From positions 14,894-78,893 of the forward strand of contig NZ_LWBS01000231.1 in the NCBI RefSeq assembly GCF_001652265.1: DNA of 64,000 bases, in the 5' to 3' direction. This stretch comes from Rhizobium leguminosarum (lineage in GTDB: Bacteria > Pseudomonadota > Alphaproteobacteria > Rhizobiales > Rhizobiaceae). Shown one piece after another: positions 58,793 through 64,000 of this stretch. A program made the position numbers and the translations under genes. Position 1 is the stretch's first letter; each line of letters begins with the position of its first letter. The notes beneath the pieces were generated by a model. That model worked only from the letters and a program-made list of their open reading frames with translations, was not told where the DNA came from and searched no databases.

Positions 58793-60370
58793 ATGCCGAA
58801 AAATCCCATAGTTGGACTGGCGGTTGGCGCGCTTGTGGTTTTTGCGACCCACGCAGGTGCGACTGCCGATCCGCTCCCCAAAGGTTTTGAGCGCCACAAG
58901 TTCAACGGATCGGTCAGACCGGAGGTCAAGGGCGGCGTGACCCGGTTTGAGATATTCGACCGTCAGTGTTCCAATGTCGACTATGGAGATGGGCGCGGCG
59001 AAAATGATTGTCTCAATGGCAACGTCCGCTCGACGATTCGCTATACGCGAGACATGAAGGTTGGCGAAAGCGTCGAATACAAGTTTGATTTCCGGCTCGA
59101 TCCGACTTTTGCCTACAAGGGCTGGCAGAACAACTCCGCAAATGGCTTTTATCCCGATGGCTGGGACAGCCATTTGCGCTTCGCGTCCTGGGAAGGACCG
59201 GCAATCCACAATTTCATCTACATGCTGAAAGCCGACACGCGCAACGGCGTGAACTTTCTCGCCCGCCAGTGCCAAAAGCCGGAAGATTTCGGCAAATGGG
59301 CGACATTCTCGCTGAAAATCCGATGGGAGAGCGGATGGGCTACGGCAAGCTGCGACAACAAGGTGATCTACGCCGCCGAAGGCGAAGCCACCAACCAGGC
59401 TCCGCATTGCTGGGAATCGAACGAGTGCGAGCCGCAATCAAACCGCGACCCAAAATCATTCAACTTCATTCTCGGCCCGGTGATGATGGGTTGGGGCAAT
59501 GACTGGAAGAACTATGACCATCATACGTCCCAGTTTGACGTGGTGCAGCCGGATGGTATCGGCATCGATGTCCGCAATGTCAGTGTGACCCGCGGTGTCA
59601 GCAACTATTCCGCCGAACAAGCCGTTTTGCTCAAGAGGTTGCAGCAGCAACTGGCTCATTTGGGCTGCAAGCCGGGGAATGTCGAGGGCAAGCCTGACAA
59701 GGCAACACGGCAAGCCGCGCTCTCTTGCCGCAAGTTCGAGAGCGGTTCGCTTCCCCAAGCGCTCAACCTCACGACGCTGCAAGCCTTCGTTGACGCCTAT
59801 GCCAAGCCGGAGACCGCCAGTCTGCCTTCAGGCAACGCCGCGGCCGCTACTGAAGATGTTTCGCCAAAACCGAGGACCTATATCAAGCTGGGCGAAATGC
59901 TTGCCATGAAGACAGGCAAGGACACCAAGGTGAATTCCAACTTCTTCGGCAAGATCAAAGGGGCCAAGAAGGGGCAGAACGAACTGGACTTCATTGTACT
60001 GGGGCAGTTCGACTACACCGACAACAGTTTCAGCCAGCTGTCATTTCTTCTGCAAGACAATCTCTCCAAGGCCGAAGTGAATGCGGCGGCCAAGTGCGGC
60101 TATGGGACGATCAGATTTCCAGACGGCACAGATCATGTGGAGATCGGCATGCAACGTTCGGGAAACACGTTCTCGTCCCCGCCAAGAACTGACTGCCTGA
60201 TTCAAGCGCTCGGCAAACGACCGGCATCGCAGGTTCCCTACCTCACCACCGGGTTTGTCGATCTGGCTAAATCAATGGTTTCCGACGGCGGCTGGAAGAA
60301 ACTCAGGCATGAAGGTTTGAAGATATTTGTCAAACGTGTTGCGGATGGTGAAATCACAGTCGGCGGCTGA
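58793..60370 (+). CDS. secreted polysaccharide-lyase-like protein with peptidoglycan-binding-like region
   Basis: The 525-residue protein starts at ATG 58793 behind GGAGAGGGGG. It has a signal peptide (IVGLAVGALVVFATHAGAT, cleavage near ATA). The first half (residues 25-270) resembles heparin-lyase-I-type/PL20 jelly-roll lyases: FEIFDRQCSNVDYGDGRGEN, RSTIRYTRDMKVGESVEYKF, SFNFILGPVMMGWGNDWKNY. A short peptidoglycan-binding-like helix pair follows (LLKRLQQQLAHLGCKPGNVE) and a C-terminal domain rich in Lys (ISSDF-like) of unknown type. It may act on exo- or host polysaccharides. Substrate unproven. Confidence 0.72.
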   Translation: MPKNPIVGLAVGALVVFATHAGATADPLPKGFERHKFNGSVRPEVKGGVTRFEIFDRQCSNVDYGDGRGENDCLNGNVRSTIRYTRDMKVGESVEYKFDFRLDPTFAYKGWQNNSANGFYPDGWDSHLRFASWEGPAIHNFIYMLKADTRNGVNFLARQCQKPEDFGKWATFSLKIRWESGWATASCDNKVIYAAEGEATNQAPHCWESNECEPQSNRDPKSFNFILGPVMMGWGNDWKNYDHHTSQFDVVQPDGIGIDVRNVSVTRGVSNYSAEQAVLLKRLQQQLAHLGCKPGNVEGKPDKATRQAALSCRKFESGSLPQALNLTTLQAFVDAYAKPETASLPSGNAAAATEDVSPKPRTYIKLGEMLAMKTGKDTKVNSNFFGKIKGAKKGQNELDFIVLGQFDYTDNSFSQLSFLLQDNLSKAEVNAAAKCGYGTIRFPDGTDHVEIGMQRSGNTFSSPPRTDCLIQALGKRPASQVPYLTTGFVDLAKSMVSDGGWKKLRHEGLKIFVKRVADGEITVGG

Positions 60371-60525
60371 GATCGCAGCACAGCGCCGCACGTTCCATCG
60401 GCCGCGGCTTCTTCCGGTGTTCCGGCCGGGATGATCGGTGCCGACACTGCCACGCTCCTGGAAGACGCCCCTACCTGACCGCCACTCTCACTGCCATCGT
60501 GATCGCCATTGCCGAAAAGACCAGC

Positions 60526-61005
60526 TTACCAAACGGCGCTCACGAACGTGCTGCCCGACATGAAGATGATTATGAGTGAGCCGGGTGTCCACAGTGCTGC
60601 GCGAATGTCATGAATCTGGGCGGTATAGTAGGCGATGAAGTGCAGCAGGCGCGTTACGACATAGCCATAAAAAAGGAATTGCGCGAGCAGCAGTGAAGGT
60701 GCTGTCGTCACGTATAGAAGTCCCGCCACAAGGAAATAGGGTAGGTTTTCAAGATCGTTGAGCTGAATGCGGCGGATACGGTCAACGCGCTCGTTGGGAG
60801 CCAACTGGGCGTCATGCGGCCGTGGGTTGGCCATCGTCTTTTTCATATCCTCGGGATTTCGGAAGCCGCCATTTTCCGCGACCATGCGGATAACTGTCAG
60901 CCACGACATCGCGACACCCTTCAGAACCATCAATACGGCCGCGATGGCATATGCAGCGAAGACAGGATTGCTCAAGCTCAAATGATCCAAGTGAAAATAT
61001 CCCAT
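60526..61005 (-). CDS. MAPEG family membrane protein (microsomal GST-like)
   Basis: The 159-residue protein has four membrane helices and the MAPEG signature NERVDRIRRIQLNDLENLPY between the first and second. Relatives are membrane glutathione transferases/peroxidases that handle lipophilic toxicants. It is divergent from a TetR-type gene at 61128 with a perfect TetR palindrome between them, so it is probably the main target of that regulator. Start ATG 61005. Confidence 0.9.
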   Translation of the reverse strand: MGYFHLDHLSLSNPVFAAYAIAAVLMVLKGVAMSWLTVIRMVAENGGFRNPEDMKKTMANPRPHDAQLAPNERVDRIRRIQLNDLENLPYFLVAGLLYVTTAPSLLLAQFLFYGYVVTRLLHFIAYYTAQIHDIRAALWTPGSLIIIFMSGSTFVSAVW

Positions 61006-61042
61006 ACCGTTTGGCGAGAAAATGGACTCAATGTACTATTTG

Positions 61043-61057
61043 TAGACCAATGGTCTA
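61043..61057. promoter_or_regulatory. TetR operator between MAPEG and TetR genes
   Basis: TAGACCAATGGTCTA is a perfect palindrome around a central base (TAGACCA-A-TGGTCTA). It lies 38 bases before the MAPEG start in the shared upstream region, consistent with one operator controlling both genes. Confidence 0.75.
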
Positions 61058-61127
61058 AAAAGTCAATATGTGGACGAATCTGTTTGCTGCTGGTATATCT
61101 TCCGGATCACATCGGTCGGAGTAACTT

Positions 61128-61799
61128 GTGCCAAGCAGTGAACAGAACCGTACCGTCGAAGACAAAGCTGCCAGCCGGTTGGCTCGCCAGCAACGCCGTC
61201 GTGAGAGATCGCGCGAGGAAATCCTCGATGCGGCACGAAAAGTGCTGCTGACGAGTGGTGTTGCGGCGATGACGCTGGAAGCCGTCGCCAGCGAGGCGGG
61301 TATCTCGAAGACGGGGCTGTATTACTATTTCAGCTCCAAGGACGCTCTTGTTTTTGAACTTGTGTTCAGCACCCTCGAAGGCCACGCACAGGCGGTGCAA
61401 TCCGCGGTCGCGACTGCCGAGACCGGAGGCGAGGCGCTCGGTGCGATCATGCGTGAAACGGTCCATGCCTACGCTCCGAAAATGGACGACTTCCGTCTTG
61501 CCTTCATGTTCGGTCAGGTTGCGGGATCGGCAGGCGTTCAGTGGTCGCCCGAACAATTCGCTCGCATTCGCCCTCTTAACGCGATGATTTTTAGCGGAGC
61601 GGCCTCGCTTATCGAAAAAAGGCAAACCGGCGGCGGGAAAATCGAACCGAGGCTGCTCGCCTTCCTTGCCTATCTCTCTGCGCTTGGTCTGCTCACGATG
61701 AAGGGAATGGTCGAAGCGCAGGGTGATCCGTTGATCTACAGTGACGAACGGCTGATCGACGGTTTCACTCAACTATTCGCAGCCGTCGACCGCAGCTGA
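61128..61799 (+). CDS. TetR/AcrR family transcriptional regulator
   Basis: GTG start; 223 residues. The HTH reads RSREEILDAARKVLLTSGVA, AMTLEAVASEAGISKTGLYY and YFSSKDALVFEL. The remainder is the helical ligand domain. It faces the MAPEG gene across a perfect operator. The stop codon at 61797-61799 lies three bases before an IS3-type remnant, which inserted or recombined right behind the gene. Confidence 0.9.
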   Translation: MPSSEQNRTVEDKAASRLARQQRRRERSREEILDAARKVLLTSGVAAMTLEAVASEAGISKTGLYYYFSSKDALVFELVFSTLEGHAQAVQSAVATAETGGEALGAIMRETVHAYAPKMDDFRLAFMFGQVAGSAGVQWSPEQFARIRPLNAMIFSGAASLIEKRQTGGGKIEPRLLAFLAYLSALGLLTMKGMVEAQGDPLIYSDERLIDGFTQLFAAVDRS

Positions 61800-61802
61800 T
61801 AC

Positions 61803-62114
61803 ATCGACACGGATCGATGCTGGATACCCGACCTGCCGGCATACCCGCTCAAGCGTCTGTACCACGTCTTCGCCTTTATAGCTGAAGCGAGCGTCGACTG
61901 CCGGCGAGAAGCGAGAGAAGGTATCGACGACTGTCAAAACCCTGATCTTGCGGCCGGTAGCCAACTGGTCGTGAACGAGATCCATGGCCCAGATATGGTT
62001 TGAATGGGTCGGTTCCGTGCGGTCAGCCCGCAGCTTCGCTTTGACCCGTCGCTTGGGAACCTTGTTGCGGAGCTGGAGGTCCATCTCCTTGTAAAGGCGA
62101 TAGATTCGCACCGA
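61803..62114 (-). mobile_element. IS3-family (IS407-like) orfB internal fragment
   Basis: The minus strand reads VRIYRLYKEMDLQLRNKVPK, RADRTEPTHSNHIWAMDLVH (first catalytic Asp of the DDE core), VLTVVDTFSRFSPAVDARFS and VCRQVGYPASIRVD. The reading ends just before the second catalytic Asp motif and lacks orfA and the N-terminus. Both ends are joined directly to other genes (TetR stop on one side, GNAT gene on the other), so it is a scar and not an intact insertion. Confidence 0.85.
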
Positions 62115-62376
62115 ATCGGCGAGCCCGTTCAAGGACGTCCAACGCGATCTTCTTGCCGATGCCCCGACCTTGGTGGCCTGGGGCTACGGCAATCGACCGG
62201 AGCAGGATATCGCGGCCCGCCGGTTCAAAACCGCCGGAACCGCAGACCGATCCGTTCTCGGCGGCAATGAAGAATATCCGCCCGACCCCTTGAAGATCGT
62301 CGGTGGGCAGGCCTGCGCCATCTAGCAAGGCCTTGAGGGCGGGGTCGGTTCCGCGGACCGGTTCGATCTCGATCAT
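62113..62376 (-). pseudogene. GNAT (ArsN2-like) N-acetyltransferase truncated by the IS3 fragment
   Basis: From ATG 62376 the protein reads IEIEPVRGTDPALKALLDGA, GGFEPAGRDILLRSIAVAP and the acetyl-CoA loop HQGRGIGKKIALDVLERA. It then passes into IS3 sequence. The GF(E)PAG and LLRSIAV pattern is that of ArsN2-type acetyltransferases found with arsenic genes. The C-terminal third is missing, so activity is doubtful. No ars operon is nearby. Confidence 0.75.
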
Positions 62377-62651
62377 TGGAGCTTCTCCGGATCTCGAGGA
62401 GCGCAGCAACCCTCGGCCGTGCCAACGGGAGCGCCTATTTCATGGTGGGCCGCACGGCAGTCCTGCATCAGAAAGATTGACCATCGCAACGCCGAAATCC
62501 GCGGAATGTTCAAGTTTCGCAAATGTAGGACGAAACAACTGGACCTGCCAGTGGCACCAGCCTAGTTTGCGAGCTGTATCGGAGGCAGTTCCTGCTCCAG
62601 GAGTCAACACGAAACGAAGCTCTAGCCGACGACATTCGGCCTCGCGATAAA

Positions 62652-63188
62652 ATGACGCTGAACCCCATGCTGCCGAAACACCGCCTCATCCTTCTGCGCC
62701 ACGCCAAATCCGCCTGGCCTGACGGTGTGGCCGACCGTGAACGGCCATTGGCGGATCGCGGGCGCAAGGCAGCACGCGTCATCGGCACCTATATGGTGCG
62801 TGAAAAGCTGATCCCCGATCTCGCCCTCGTCTCGCCGGCCCGCCGGGCGAAGGAAACCTGGAAGCTCGTCCGCGGGGCCCTTTCGAAAGAGGTCTCCGAA
62901 CGCGAGGCGGCGGATATCTATGAGGTGTCGGCCGAGCGCATCCTGGATGTGATCCGGGCCGTCGAACCTGGCATCCGCACGCTGCTCATCGTCGGCCACA
63001 ATCCCGGCATGGAGAATGCAGCCTCGCTTATCGTGGCGGACGGTGATGCCGATGCCGTGGGACGCATGCAGGAGAAGTTCCCGACGGCGGGACTCGGCGT
63101 CATCGACCTCGATCTTGACGGATGGGGCGAGATTGCGGCCGGCACCGGTTATCTCGAACGGTTCGTAACCCCGCGATCCTTGGGATAA
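62652..63188 (+). CDS. SixA-type histidine phosphatase
   Basis: The 178-residue protein is a histidine-phosphatase-superfamily member with LILLRHAKSAWPDGVADRER (RHG-type motif with catalytic His), DRGRKAARVIGTYM, VSPARRAKETWKLV, and LLIVGHNPGMENAASLI with the second His. SixA removes phosphate from histidine phosphotransfer proteins. Starts at ATG 62652 or 62667, neither with a clear ribosome-binding site. Single gene next to an IS66 remnant. Confidence 0.88.
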   Translation: MTLNPMLPKHRLILLRHAKSAWPDGVADRERPLADRGRKAARVIGTYMVREKLIPDLALVSPARRAKETWKLVRGALSKEVSEREAADIYEVSAERILDVIRAVEPGIRTLLIVGHNPGMENAASLIVADGDADAVGRMQEKFPTAGLGVIDLDLDGWGEIAAGTGYLERFVTPRSLG

Positions 63189-63361
63189 TAAGGGCACTTT
63201 CCAGGTTGAATTTGGTGGACATGGTGCACGGCCCTGATTCTGCCCAACGCCGGTCCGAACCGGCCGTTTACGGCAGAATGGTTCCACAACACCGAATTGG
63301 TCGGAGAAGTCGTTCTCGTCAATGAAGCCGAAAATGGCCAACACCCTCTTTTTCAACGACG

Positions 63362-63505
63362 TTGCCCAAGCTCAACGATGTCGAGCCACTGGCCTATCTC
63401 TCAGACGTCATCACCAAGATCGTCAACGGGCATCCAAATAGCCAGATCGACGACCTGCTGCCTTGGGCCTATGCCGCAATGCACGAACTCAAAGCCGTGG
63501 CCTGA
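63362..63505 (+). mobile_element. IS66-family transposase (TnpC) C-terminal remnant
   Basis: The frame LPKLNDVEPLAYLSDVITKI followed by VNGHPNSQIDDLLPWAYA is the standard end of IS66-type TnpC proteins. No other part of the transposase remains. The flanks up to 63731 show no recognised gene. Confidence 0.8.
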
Positions 63506-63731
63506 AAACAGCGCTTACGATACATCGACATATCGGATTGTCCGTTTCTGACGCGAAGTGCGCGTTGCGATTGCTACGCGTTGGCTCAATGATGTCCCGC
63601 CCTGCATGATCTTATGACGCAATTTCCGTCAGATTTGATGACAATGTGGCCCCCGGCATTGGCGTCGGTGAGCCGCGCCGGATGTCATCGAAGAGATTCG
63701 ACCCGGACCCGGAGCCGATATTCATCTAGGG

Positions 63732-64000
63732 TCAGGACCTATTAATCGGGCATCAACTGTGGGGACCAGTTGCCCTTGGTTGCTCCTGCAAGGATCAGTA
63801 GGATGGGGCATCTTCTTCGCGATCTGGGGCTTGCTTCTCGTCAGCAGCATTGACAATTTCCTTCGACCGTATCTGCTTAACCAAAACAGCAACCTACCTG
63901 TGCTGCTCGGCCTGTTTGGGCTTATTGGCGGTGTCTTGGCGTTCGGCCTGATTGGGCTTTTTCTCGGGCCGACCTTGTTGGCGGTTGCCTACAACCTTTT
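63732..64000 (+). CDS. C-terminal part of an AI-2E family transporter (window edge)
   Basis: The frame gives WLLLQGSVGWGIFFAIWGLL, LVSSIDNFLRPYLLNQNSNL and LGLFGLIGGVLAFGLIGLFL ending GPTLLAVAYNL, the well-conserved end of AI-2E/PerM (UPF0118) membrane proteins. The reading upstream of about 63760 no longer looks like the family and no start is visible, so the gene may be 5'-truncated by the neighbouring IS66 event. It continues past the window. Confidence 0.75.

Overview
The window looks like chromosomal or large-replicon DNA of a Rhizobium-type alphaproteobacterium (Rhizobium/Agrobacterium/Mesorhizobium relatives). The signs are high GC, strong G/C in third codon positions, an orthologue of the Mesorhizobium loti MlotiK1 channel at the family length (355 aa), DUF982 and GcrA-like proteins, and several copies of rhizobial intergenic palindromic repeats. 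It is an accessory region: small transcription units separated by repeats, remnants of IS256, IS3, IS3 and IS66 elements, gene fragments and duplications. I see no tRNA, rRNA or CRISPR array.

Layout. 1-9.4 kb: tail of an unknown gene, DUF2231 membrane protein, glycosyltransferase plus glycogen-debranching-type enzyme operon, DUF982 protein, a frameshifted GFA gene, an F420/NADP-type oxidoreductase, a TetR gene divergent from a short-chain dehydrogenase with operator palindromes between them, and an SMP-30 protein. 9.4-18.9 kb: small membrane protein, OmpR-type two-component system, frameshifted berberine-bridge-type FAD oxidoreductase, GT25 glycosyltransferase, a repeat-rich stretch with a cupredoxin fragment joined to an IS256 fragment, the MlotiK1-like channel, an IS3 remnant and other fragments. 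19.2-27.7 kb: cobalt-type nitrile hydratase operon, a GntR / flavin reductase / HpaB-type monooxygenase / cupin operon, a methyltransferase and a large MscS channel. 27.7-36.5 kb: P-loop kinase-like genes, one of them duplicated 9.9 kb downstream, a CadC/TolB/TPR regulator, a double GNAT protein, and a toxin-antitoxin pair inside a 932-bp element with 37-bp terminal inverted repeats and an 8-bp target duplication.

36.8-39.5 kb holds a four-gene bufferin operon: DUF2282 precursor peptide, DUF692/MNIO enzyme, DUF2063 partner and DoxX membrane protein. A promoter-like motif resembling Caulobacter ECF SigF promoters (GTAACG-N16-CGAA) lies upstream, which fits periplasmic copper handling. 39.6-46.4 kb: class III cyclase/TolB/TPR protein, the second kinase copy, DUF1254 protein, carboxylesterase, and a truncated copy of the 24.5-kb methyltransferase. 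46.4-49.9 kb: a tightly coupled MerR-like HTH / N6-adenine DNA methyltransferase / PIN-domain operon, a candidate defence or addiction unit.

50.2-57.0 kb is a reduced prophage-like region: leftward small genes coupled by ATGA overlaps, a CI/S24-type repressor and rightward small genes, sharing a 17-bp operator design (RGGTAT-N5-ATACCY) at four places. No integrase, terminase or structural gene is visible. 57.2-64 kb: membrane protein, Phd/VapC pair, secreted polysaccharide-lyase-like protein, MAPEG protein divergent from a TetR regulator, an IS3 fragment fused into a truncated GNAT gene, SixA phosphatase, an IS66 remnant and the end of an AI-2E-type transporter.

Three otherwise recognisable genes (5.1-5.5, 12.2-13.5, 46.4-46.9 kb) are each broken by one missing base in a G/C run. 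This could be real decay or consensus error in the assembly.
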